Positions 10,216 through 21,000 of a stretch of 64,000 bases of DNA are shown in pieces (positions within the stretch are counted from its first letter, which is position 1; each line of letters starts with the position of its first letter). The stretch is from Enoplolaimus lenunculus (lineage: Eukaryota > Nematoda > Enoplea > Enoplida > Thoracostomopsidae). Location of the stretch: NCBI GenBank assembly GCA_030248215.1, contig JASANG010001700.1:62001-126000 (forward strand), read 5' to 3'. The notes beneath the pieces were generated by a model. The model saw nothing but the letters and a program-made list of their open reading frames with translations, had not been told where the DNA came from and did no database searches. Position numbers and translations under genes: made by a program.

Positions 10216-10436
10216 CGGATCCAGATGGAGGGCAGGAAAGGGTGGTGTACGCCCCCCCCATCAGAAATTTTTTGTGTTAAAATGGTAAGGTCCATTCCTA
10301 CCTTACAATTTTTTTAACAATTTTTCCCGCAGAATTTTTGTAATAAAATGGTAAGGTCCATACGTTACAATTTTTGCGTTTCATAACATTTTCTAGTCCG
10401 CCCCCCTGTCAGAAATTTTTAGATCCGTCTCTGCCT
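10216..10436. mobile_element. MITE family 6 (CGGATC...GATCCG ends, hAT-like)
   Basis: It starts GCGGATCCAGATGGAGGGC and ends GTCAGAAATTTTTAGATCCGTC, with CCCCCCCATCAGAAATTTTTT and AATGGTAAGGTCCAT inside. Copies at 13115-13320 and 29815-29985. Confidence 0.7.
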
Positions 10437-10599
10437 ACTCACGGTATTAATTAGCATTTGGTTTAAAGAAAACTTTGATTAGCAATTTTAGGGGGCCAAT
10501 CATTAATACCCAGCCAAAGCTCCGTATGATATCCAGGTATGTTATATGGCATCAGACCAGTAAATGGTACTGGCGCCACGGCCTATATTCCATGTAGGG

Positions 10600-11100
10600 C
10601 GGTAAGCTAGAGATTATGCATATTACTAAGCCTAAGTCTAACTTAAAACACTGAAAATAATGTAAACCTAAACCAGTGCAAAAAATATAATTGAAAATGT
10701 AAAATTAACTCGTTTCTAGCCGCTCTAAAACAATAGCCAGCCCTAAAGTAAAACATGGACCAGCATCCCAGTCTCTATCGGCCTCCCAATGTTGTACTCG
10801 TTCGCTCCGGTGGGATTACCGTTTCAGGATCGCTTGCTGTCCAAAAAACACGCAAAACAAACGTTTAACTGCAGGAAAAAATACACAACAGCGGAAACAT
10901 TTAAGTTTGTACTCGTAAACTTCAACGAAACGTTTGCAACTAAAACTTTTGTGGAATTCGTCAACTGTAACAGCGATGCTGTTCAAAGCGAAATATCTCT
11001 ACTGACAGCGTTAGTATTTAACTTTTTCACTACTGCCAAAACACGCAAAAAGTTGTCAAAAACATTTCATTTTATTGTTGTTTTTTTGGTGATGATACTA
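10600..11100. other. Intergenic with degenerate TTAGGC-type fragment
   Basis: It holds CTAAGCCTAAGTCTAAC at about 10627 and CTAAACCAGTGC, a worn family 1 fragment. A 108-codon open frame follows (10789-11115) that shows no recognisable domain; I do not call it a gene. Confidence 0.45.
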
Positions 11101-11103
11101 TGG

Positions 11104-11910
11104 ACGAATGTATAGAACAAGGCTGTAACGTTAGTATAGCTATATTCTTAAGCCTAAGCCTAAGCAGCGCACGAATGAGCTTAATCCTAAGTGTAAGCCT
11201 AAGACTAAGCGTAAGAATGAGCTTAAGCCTAAGCCTAAGCCTAAGCGTAAGAATGAGCTTAAGCGCAAGCCTAAGCCTAAACCTGAGGTAAGAATGAGCT
11301 TATCCCTAAACGTACGACTAAGAATGAGCTTAAGCCTAAGCCCAAGCCTAAGTCTAAGCGTAAAAATGAGCTTAAGCATAAGCCTAAGTCTAACCATAAG
11401 AATGAGCTGATACCTAAGCCTTAAGCGTAAGAATGAGCTTAAGCCTAAGCCTAAGTCTAACCATAAGAATGAGCTGATACCTAAGCCTTAAGCGTAAGAA
11501 TGAGCTTAAGCCTAAGCCTAAGCCTAAGCGTAAAAATGAGCTTAAGCCTAAGGCTAAGCCTAAACGTAAGAATGAACTTAAGCCTAAGCCTAAGCAGAAG
11601 CGTAAGAATGAGCTTAAGCCTAACCCTGAGCCTACGCGTAAGAATGAGCTTAAGCCTAAGCCTAAGCGTATGAGCTAAGTCTAACACTAGGCCTAAGCGT
11701 AAGAATAAGCTTAGCCTAAGCCTGAGCATAAGAATGAGCGTATACCTAAGCCTAAGCGTAAGAATGACGTTAAGCCTAAGCCTAAACCTCTGGTCAACAT
11801 GAGCTTACACCTAAACCTAAGCTTAAACTTATCAAAAAATACTCTAAAGCTTAAAGCTTGCTCTATAGCAGTCCCGAGAAAATACATTTGGCCCCTGATC
11901 TTTATGGGCC
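11104..11910. mobile_element. MITE family 1, expanded copy with ~700-bp internal TTAGGC-like array
   Basis: The left end AATGTATAGAACAAGGC and right end CCCCTGATCTTTATGGGCC are the family ends. Between them are about 20 units of 30-36 bp built from CCTAAG hexamers separated by CGTAAGAATGAGCTTAAG. The open frames in this stretch are by-products of the simple repeat. Confidence 0.9.
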
Positions 11911-12031
11911 ATGCACAGAACAAACGCTATCAGGAGAAAGCTTAGGAACACGCTTTTGCAACGCTTAAGCTTAGGCATAGGCTTAGAAATACGCTTAATC
12001 TGCTGTTACGGACCTAAAAGTAACATTGGCC
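11906..12031. mobile_element. MITE family 1, short variant sharing the GGCC border with its neighbour
   Basis: It begins GGCCATGCACAGAACAAACG within the last bases of the expanded copy and ends AAAAGTAACATTGGCC. The interior has GCTTAAGCTTAGGCATAGGC. Confidence 0.65.
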
Positions 12032-12487
12032 GGAGGTTCAAGGGGGAGCCACCCAGGTCGTAGGCCTCAGCGAAACCCAAATTTTGTATTAATATTTTAG
12101 TTGTAATATTGCGGTTGGCTTCAAGTTCGCTTCGCTCGCGAGTTAAAAAATCGACTGCGTGTGCAACTTCCAGCCAAAAATTTCAAGTTTCGCTTCTGTT
12201 GAATCAGAGTTTGTTTACTGCTCTTCAACTGTTGCTGTTTACATCAGCTCAAACTCGAAACGTAAACAAAACTTTGTGAATTTTAGATTTTTCATTCAGA
12301 TACGCGTATTTTTAAGTAGAAACTTCTCGTCAAATCTATTTTTGACAACAAAATATTAACGCATCGTACGTACGACTGTTTACACTGCCAGTTGACTCAG
12401 GAGATAAACATTTTTAAATAAGTCAAAGATTTGTCATTATTGTGTAAATTTTAACACAGTGATTGTGTAAATACTCATTGAACCTTG

Positions 12488-12665
12488 GGCCAATGTATAG
12501 GACACGGGTGGGGCAGTAGGATAAGCATATTTCTAAGTCTAAGCCTAAGCGTGAGAAAGAGCTTATACCTAAGCCAAATCCTAAGCAGAAAAGAACTCTA
12601 AAGCATTAGCTTACTCTATACTGCAGTGCCACAGAAAAATGTTCCGCCCCTGAACTTTACATGGC
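12488..12665. mobile_element. MITE family 1
   Basis: Ends GGGCCAATGTATAGGACACG and CCCCTGAACTTTACATGGCC, with a short CCTAAG interior. Confidence 0.85.
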
Positions 12666-13114
12666 CGGTTGCGGTATAAGGGTCATACAGTTTTGCTACA
12701 CGGAATGTTTATCCAAATCATACAAATAATAGAGTCTGTTCCTAATTGGAGCCAGCAGTAACCTCATTGGTGCTACTTGTTTTATTAATTAAAACATAAA
12801 AAATAAGCATTACAGTCGTTTCAAGAGCCTAAACGTATGAACGATAATAATTTAGCGTTCGACATCGTTGACTATTTCATTCTATTATTAATTACTGCGC
12901 ACAAATTACATTGTCATGCGTAATATCATATGATATTTGCTACAAAAATGGAATATCAAATCATATTCGCAAAAAATGTCCCACGGTATCGTTAGTCATA
13001 CGGCTACTTGTATACCATGATCGTTAAGAGCAGTGGCTTGTAAGCCAATATCATGTGACATTCACATTTTGTCGGCATACCCGCTATTAAGATTACAACA
13101 ATTCGTGTTGGTGG

Positions 13115-13320
13115 CGGGTCAGATTTTACATATCAGATCCAGAAGAGGGTGAACGCCCTCCCCGTCTAAATATTTTTTGGTACAGAATAATAAGATCCAT
13201 AGTTACAACATTTCTCCCTCAAAAAATTGGCACATATATAGAATGCAGTAAAAATTGTGTTTCATAACTTTTGTCAACCCAAGCTCACTCCCCTGTCAGA
13301 AATTTCTGAATCCGACCCTA
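13115..13320. mobile_element. MITE family 6
   Basis: GGGTCAGATTTTACATATCAGATCC, GTTTCATAACTTTTGTC and CCTGTCAGAAATTTCTGAATCC correspond to the copy at 10216. Confidence 0.65.
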
Positions 13321-13844
13321 AAATCATAGACTAATTGGCCTATAGACATTAAGCATATTAGTGAACGCGTGTATGTTTTTGCCAAAACCAAACAAACTAA
13401 ATGTAATACGCGTAAAATAAGCTTAACTGATTAAATATTTAAACGAACAATAAAATTATTATTCATCAAAGTTAAAATCAGTTCAGAACTGAATTGATTT
13501 CCGGTCTTCAAGTAAAGTTTGTTGATTATTTCATTCTGAAACAAAACAAACTTATGCATCTCTGATTATGAAACGGTCGTATACTCAAATGTGTGTTGCA
13601 CCTATCATCAGTTAGCAATAGATTTTCAAACAAGCGAGCTGAAGCAGTTATAAACTACAAATTCTACTCACAAGTAATACACATTATAGGCTTAATATTT
13701 CCAATTGGAATTGTATAATGGTTTGGTTTGTGGAACTCTACTTAAGTATAACTTTATATACTTAAGTTTTTACTAAGCATTTAATTTTGGGTTTTTAGAA
13801 CCGCATTTAAGTTAAGTTCTTAGTTTTTGACGTTTTTTCGCTAA

Positions 13845-14121
13845 AGCCCAATTCATACGTGCAAGTTTTTGCTGCGAGAACTTGCAGCTGCAAAATTGCA
13901 CACAGAACTTGCATTTTTTCATCAGCCAATGAGAAATCGGCTGCAATAAATTCAGTGAACTTGCATGGGTATTCACACAGGTGAACTAATTGCTTAACTA
14001 TGATTTTTAATGAATTATTTGCAGCAGCAAGTTTATCGAACTGGATTATGAACAAATCTTGCAAGTACAAGTTGCAGCTGCAAGTTCTCACATCAAAAAC
14101 TTGCACGTGTGAATAGAGCTT
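13845..14121. mobile_element. MITE family 3, full copy
   Basis: Ends AGCCCAATTCATACGTGCAAG and CTTGCACGTGTGAATAGAGCT are inverted repeats. The interior has the same GAGAACTTGCAGCTGCAA/TTGCAGCTGCAAGTTCTC pairing. Confidence 0.85.
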
Positions 14122-14389
14122 AAGGCTTACACTTAAAAATACGCTTCACTTAGGAGAATGTTGTACTCGCCTGTAATATTCGTCTGTCAATTGTCAAAGT
14201 AAACTAAGAATAGATTCAGACTGAAACTACAGTTAAGCATAGGCTTTTGACATAGTTACACTTCTAAAAACTGCCATTAATCACTTGTCACTCACGGAAA
14301 AATCGTGTTTTTAAAATACAAATTTGCTAAAATTTTTATGTTTCAAATAAATTTAACAAAACTCTTCATTTCGGCAACAAAAATCAAAA

Positions 14390-14392
<3 letters not shown>

Positions 14393-14429
<37 letters not shown>

Positions 14430-14590
14430 TATCAGGGTTCGGAATTCTTGTACTGACCGGAATAACCGCAAAGCAATTCAATTCCTGTTACTCTTCCTGT
14501 TCCAGCAAAAATTAGCTTCTGTTGGAAACGTGATATATATATCTATATCTATATATATTAAATATACATATATACATATATTTAAAATCA
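14393..14590. repeat. TA-rich microsatellites
   Basis: (TA)n runs at about 14393-14430 and interrupted ATATAT/CTATAT runs at 14531-14583, directly 3' of the CTLD5 donor. Confidence 0.9.
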
Positions 14591-14615
14591 ATCTCGGTTA
14601 TTTTTGGTCACTTAC

Positions 14616-15050
14616 CTTCATCACAAATGTTATAAAAATTAATTTGACAAAATCCATAAACTTTATCCGTACACTGAACTTCGCGATAACTGTAATCAGG
14701 GTCAGAAATGATGCATTTGCTTGCGAAACTTTCATTTGAACGAATTAAACTGTAACCAGGTGGCCAATTTGCGAATGGCATGAAACAGGGTTCATTTAGG
14801 GTCGAATTCAATTGATTGTGACCTTGAAGAGTTCCGTCGACTGGTAACAGTGCAACTGGTTTACGGTCGTATCCTAATTTATGCGTATAGTCTAAGAAAC
14901 TTGTGTATGCCAGAAAGTCCCGAAACACCGGCAAATTAGCATCTGGACTCAGCGTTAAACATGTGTCAGCAATTGTTGATATTTCCATTGGTTCGCTTGA
15001 AATCAGCTTGTAACAGCCGTACTTTGTTATATCAAAGTCACTTGGACACA
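14616..15050 (-). CDS. Lectin gene exon: CTLD5, divergent
   Basis: A 435-bp exon, phase 1 at both ends (acceptor GGTTTCAG, donor GTAAGT). It opens CPSDFDITKYGCYKL and closes REVQC, YGFCQINFYNIC. The region that should hold EPN/QPD reads WPPGYSLIRSNESFASKC, so the Ca2+/sugar site is lost. It is the most diverged of the five CTLDs and the last exon of this gene that I can identify. Confidence 0.85.
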
Positions 15051-18000
15051 CTGAAACCGCAAAAAATGTGTTTTGTTAATTTAGCTTCAACGAATCCGGT
15101 ACAATTCGAACGAACCAAGACGGGTGTGTGTGCACTAGAGCATCGCTGTCGGTTGTGGGTCTCTTTATCATCTGCCGAGAAACGCGTTTGGCTTTGAAAA
15201 TGGACGGATTGCAAGACTTTTTTGCATTTTTTGGGATTTGTTTAACTTTCCGTCATTATTTCTTACCAAAATTTAAATTTTTGAAAAATTCGATTTTTTA
15301 TGGTTGCAAGATCCTCATTTTTGTTAAACTGTAAAATAGTTTTGTCAAACAAAAACTTAGACGAGATGAATTTTGTACAATTATTCGAGGCAGTTGGTGT
15401 GGTTCAAAGTAGAAAGGTGTCAAATTTTTCATCAACAAATGATTTGCTATTTGGCGCTGTCACGAATCGCTGGCAGCGCGAGAAATCAGTTATTTCGTTT
15501 AGACCACGTTAGTCAAGGGTCTGATTGCAGAAAATGCAACACGTTTTTGACTCAACTCCGCAAGCTGCATCAAATGCTGTATACTACACCTAACTGTTTG
15601 ACAAAAAAATTCAAGTTCGTAGAAGAAAGCGTTCAGGCCTTAAATATGGAATTTTTCAAAAATTCAAGTTTGGGTGTAGAATGATCAGAGCAGATCACAA
15701 GCTTTCGCAAAAAATTTTAAATCTAAAATCGTTTTTGAGCAAACGCCAGGTGGAAACAATGACGGAAAAGATCTATCCTACTGTGCAAATATATAATTAA
15801 AACAGAATTCACGCATAAATGTAGAACGAGTGCGATACTGTAGTTACCCGAATAAGAGGGGGGACTGATATTTATTTGGCCTCTTCAGAAGGTACCTCCC
15901 CCAGTTATTCGCCAACGGACTGTTATTTATTTTTAACGACGCTCCGCCACCCTTCGTTACTGATATATCCGGTACTGCAACTATCCGTTGAATTAAACGT
16001 TTATTTGTCTTGCGTCAATAGCTTGAGCGATCATGCAAGGTTATACTTAGGAATGTACTTTCAAACTTAAGTACGCTTTAAAGTTTCGAACTCAAATTAT
16101 TTGGTCCTAAAGTCATTTATGCGCTACAATTAGGGATAATTGACCTTCATGGACTCTAATTAGGACTTAGGGACTCTATCGCTTACGGACTCTTATTAAT
16201 GATACGGACTCGTATTGATTGGGACTCAAAATGGGGACCCCCCTTATTACCCCCACACCCTCTTATTCGGGTCACTAGAGTATGTGTGAGTGCAAGCACT
16301 CTTGAACCAGTGCTTATACACTGCTCGTTTGTATACTTTAGTGTAATATGCCGTACTACAACTGATTGTTCAGAAAAAAACTAAACAGGATCAATGAAAC
16401 TACAATTGCATAGTGGCGATAGGCAGTCTTTGGGCGTCATTCACCGTATGCTGTCTACGCTACTGTAAAAAAATTGTACCCACATTCGAGTCCCTAAGTT
16501 CCTAATTGCAATGTTAATAAATTATATATCCAAAAGTACACTCACACTATGTGTACACCCGGCTGACAACAGAGAGTCCCTACGAACGGCGTATACTTTG
16601 TCACACTATCGCACATATAATTCTTACCACCACAGGTTGGTTTTTTGAAAACAAACATTCTGTTATCGCAATGTCCGTACAAAGTGCCACCGTAAATGCT
16701 ATTATCTGCTCCGCAATGTAGCGTTAACGAATGACCACCTCCACATAAATAAGTATCCTCAGAGTCTGAAAAATTATCAGCATTGAACATGGTGTAAAAC
16801 GGATAGTAAAAATAACGGAAACTGACAGTGATCAAAATAAAGAAACGGGTAGCCAGCTGACCCCCTGGTATCAAAATTATTGTTGTAGCAAAATTTTATT
16901 TCGTTTAAGCCTCCAGCAAACAAAACAAAATTACGTTTTTGATATACGGCCTTAAGATCGTTTAAAATTTGCTAAATTTTGCGTGTAACAGATTTTATGG
17001 CCCATGTATAGAACAGGGCCGGATCCTTTTCCGGAGGGGCTATAATGGAGTCAGTTTAAGCTTTAGACTAATTTTTTTGCTTAGACTTAGGCTTAGGCTT
17101 AGGAATATGCTTATACTACTGTTCCGGCCCTGTTCTATACATGGGCCGATTTGACGATGTGATTTCCTTGAATATTTTGTGAGATATCGCGTTTTTGGTA
17201 TTATGGATTAATTGCAATCTTCAATGGAGACTGTAGAATTTTAGCGAAATACAAATAGAGCTTAAATGTCAGTTTCAAATGCAAAATACGCCAAGTTTTC
17301 AGTGCGTTGGATTGCTATTTACACAGTTTTGTCATGTAACTGCTAAAGATTGCGCTATACTTTTGTTGACGTCCGGCGCTGTCCGTCACATGCAGGTACA
17401 ATACCCCACGGTGACGTACGGTGATAGACGGCACACGAACGTTGCCGCACGACAACGTATAGCTCCATCGTAAGAATGAACAAGAAATATATACATTTCG
17501 CTTGTAAACGGTTTGAAAAACACAACCAAAATAGAAACAAAATTATACTTTATTATTTCATTTTTATTTTACTTTATCAAACATCACTAAATGGGAGTCA
17601 TTTTACTATATACAATGTAATATTAACCCTTTCTCAAATGAATATTTCTAATTTTACATGAGATGTATTTTCAAGGTAAGATTCGAACCCCAGTCTCACA
17701 GGTGGGAGGTGTTTACGATGACTACTGAGCTATAGGAACTTGACGATCGAGCCCGAGGGGGGTCTCACGTCTTGTGGAGATTTTGCACTGGGCATATATA
17801 TGTTATAAATGTTTAACGCTACTCACAGTGTGTGTATTGCTCGTACATTATTGTATTTAGTTGCTCATAGTGTACTCTATGAGTGAAAGGGTTAATAAAC
17901 AGGAAATAGTGGTTGTTAAAATAAATTTGGCAAACGGTTTGGCAAATTCTTAATAAAACCCCGGCGTTTACTTAACCATTAATGATTACGAATTGAAGTG

Positions 18001-21000
18001 CCTTGGCTCGCCTGGCAACCATCCGCTCGATGCGCCCGTTGACGGATTGCAGAAACTAAGATTTCAAATTAATGCTGATTTTGTGTCAACAATGTAAAAT
18101 GATTTGATTTCGTTATCGTCCCGTGTATACAACAAGGCCGGAACAGTAGTATAAGCACATTCCTAAGTCTAAGTCTAAGCCTAAGCCTAAGCCTAAGCCT
18201 AAGCCTAAGCAAAAAAAGTTAGCCTACAGCTTAAACTGACTCTGTTACAGCCCCACCAGAGAACGATTCCACCCTGTTCTATACATTGGCCTTGTTATCG
18301 ATAATTAGTGTGGTTGCGCTTCGCCGAACAATCTTAGCAACTCGTTCAATAAATGGTTCATCAATTATCAAAGGGCCAATAGATCCAGCGGCCGTTTTTC
18401 TTTGATACATGGCCGGGCGTTTGAACCTTAAAAACCAAGAACTTTGCTTTAGATACCTCTACAGGCGTCAAAATGTGCAATTTGACACACAGGCGTGTAA
18501 TCTGTGCGAGCACACGAAACATCGGCCCAATCATCGGCATTTCGTTTCATAATGCAAGCTTCAATGCCACCAGCGTTGTCCGGTTGATCTGGTTTCCAAT
18601 AGGCATAATTCATTTGACACTGTTTCAAGCGACGATTGCTTAACACAAAGTCAGTCTCGTTACTACGAATGCCAGCTAAAACAACTTTATCGAACCGATG
18701 ATTTGCGTTCGAAAGATAATCTAAAAAGTCGAAATATTGATTTTGGTTCGCAAACGCTGGCGTTGTTGCGTACGGATTTTGAGTTGAACAAAATTCACTC
18801 ATATCTCCGGCTACCGGTCGTGGAACGCTGGTGCTCAATATTTTGTAACAGGCGAATTTTGTTGAATCCCATCCTGGTGGACACGCTGAAAGTTAATAAT
18901 ACACAAATGACTGTTGTATATACACTGCAAAAAATGGTGAGTCAAATTGACACTGTCCGAAATTGGATCTACGGGACTACATAAACTGAGTCAAACTCGG
19001 CTCCACCAAAGTCAAACATGTGACTCAGTGACTCGAATATGTTTCTAGCGGAGTCGAATTTTGACTCAGTTTGTGAGTAGTCTTGAAAAGCTTATTTCAG
19101 AAAAAGTCAATTTGACTCGCCGTTTTTTGCAGTGTACTTTCTTCGCCACATTTTACGTTCATACGCAGGTGTATAGGAAACAGTTAAAGTTTAATACTAA
19201 CTCAGAAATAACTCACTCTCCGTCTGAGTTGATTCATTAACTCATTGGAACTTACAGTGTTGTTGTTGTTAATTCCGCTGTCACAAGTCGATTTTTCTTC
19301 CGGCCTAAATCTCTCCCCCCGGAAAAGTTAGCTTGTGACCACCATTCGTCTCCCGAAGCATTGACCGGCTAATTCTCTCCGGAGCAAAAAACGGCCGCTC
19401 CCACCGTATTTCGACAGCGGAATTAGCCCAGAAAAGGAATTGGCCCATAACCGACGTTGCTTTATACGTGGTTGCGTTGGTAATACAACCGTTTTGATCA
19501 AAATACAAAAAAAACAGTCACTACACACAACAACGCGTTAGAAAATAAATTTTGGAACAATGGCTGGGTTTCTGAAATCTTACTTAAGTATTTAATCAAG
19601 TCATACTTAATGTAATTACTCAAATCGCCGACTTAAGAAAATACTTAAATTTTCGAGCACAACCAAAGAAGCGCCAAATAACGGCCATTGTCACGACAAG
19701 AAACTGACAGTTTTGCTTTCGAGGCATCATGAGTCTACAGTTTCAATTATACCAAAGTTAGTATGCGTGAGCTGTTAATTTGTAGTATATCAAAATTAGT
19801 CAGCGACTTAAGTATTTACTTAACTTAAGTACGCTTTTAAAAACGGCAAAATAGTTAAGCAATTACTTAGCCCGTACTTAAGTACTAAGTCGTAGTTAAG
19901 TATAGGGTTTCAGCAAACCCCTGCCAAAGTGTTATACCTGGTTCGTCACAGACATCAAATAGTGGTATTTGACATATTGGCGTATAGTCTGCACGTGTAC
20001 ATGACACATCAGCCCAGTCATCTTCGTTTCGTTTCATAACGCAAGATTCAGAGCTATGGCCATTATCAGGCTGCCCTTCAAGCCAATTTGAATATTTCAT
20101 TTGACAAGAATTTCCTTTGCGAATATCGTCAACTACGAACGTTAATTCGTCGATCCGTCGGGCACCGATTACTACTTTATGACTACGTTGACTTTGAGAT
20201 GAAAGATAAGTTAAAAATTCGTCATATTGCGATTGTGTTGCAAACACAGGTGCAATTGCATACGGATATTGCAGCTGACAAAATGTTGCAATTTCATGCG
20301 CTTTTGGTTTATTTTCAGTGTCTTCGAACGACTTGTAACAAGCGGATTTTGTTGCCGTCCATCCTGTTGGACAACCTGTAATTATGTTCTCGTTATAAGG
20401 TCAACAAATCTGGTCAAAAATGAAATGCTATTTTAAACGCTTTTTGTGTTTTAAATGTCATTTTTCATAAACACATTTTTAAATACGGAGTAGATGCTGC
20501 TGAAACAGAACGTAGTAAAAAAACGGTTGTATAAAATACTCAAAAGCCAAATTTTGATCAAAATAGCGGAAACGGAAAACAAATATTAAAATGAAATTAA
20601 TCATAAATAAAATAATAAAAATTAACTCAGTTCTTAACACCTAAACACTATAACCAACAAATCAAAAGCGTTTTGTAAAACATTTGATGTAGCTGCTCTG
20701 TTAATTGAAAAATTTCGAGTAGACCCATGTACAGATCAAGGGCGGACCGTTTTTTTGTGGGACTACTAGACTATTATTTTAATACCAAGACTGTAGGCTT
20801 GGCTAAGCTTAGGCCTAAACCTAAGTCTCAACCTTAGTTTTATGCTGAAAGCTTCTTCAACCTCTGAGCATATAATCCATTATTGTCACGGACACATTTC
20901 TTGTTACATAAGACGTGTAAGCTGTTTTTAAGCAAACACAGCCGATCACCGGCACAACCACAATGACTCAGGTGTAATGGTTTTCTGAGTTTTGGACTTT

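Noticed and set aside
10789-11115. 108-codon plus-strand frame beside the expanded MITE
   Set aside because: No domain, composition like the flanking intergenic DNA, and its end runs into the MITE border.
11100-11923. Several Leu/Arg/Ser-rich open frames on both strands (about 60-85 codons)
   Set aside because: They are by-products of the CCTAAG hexamer array: hexamers give endless frames without stops. No start context, domain or splice sites.
15128-15684. Plus-strand open frames of 60-100 codons
   Set aside because: They overlap each other in different frames, show no domain and lie in an AT-rich lectin intron; a decayed transposase is possible but unsupported.
18178-18210. Run of (CCTAAG)n taken as an interstitial telomere
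   Set aside because: It is the core of a MITE with inverted ends and recurs in every family copy, so it is transposon sequence and not a telomere relic.
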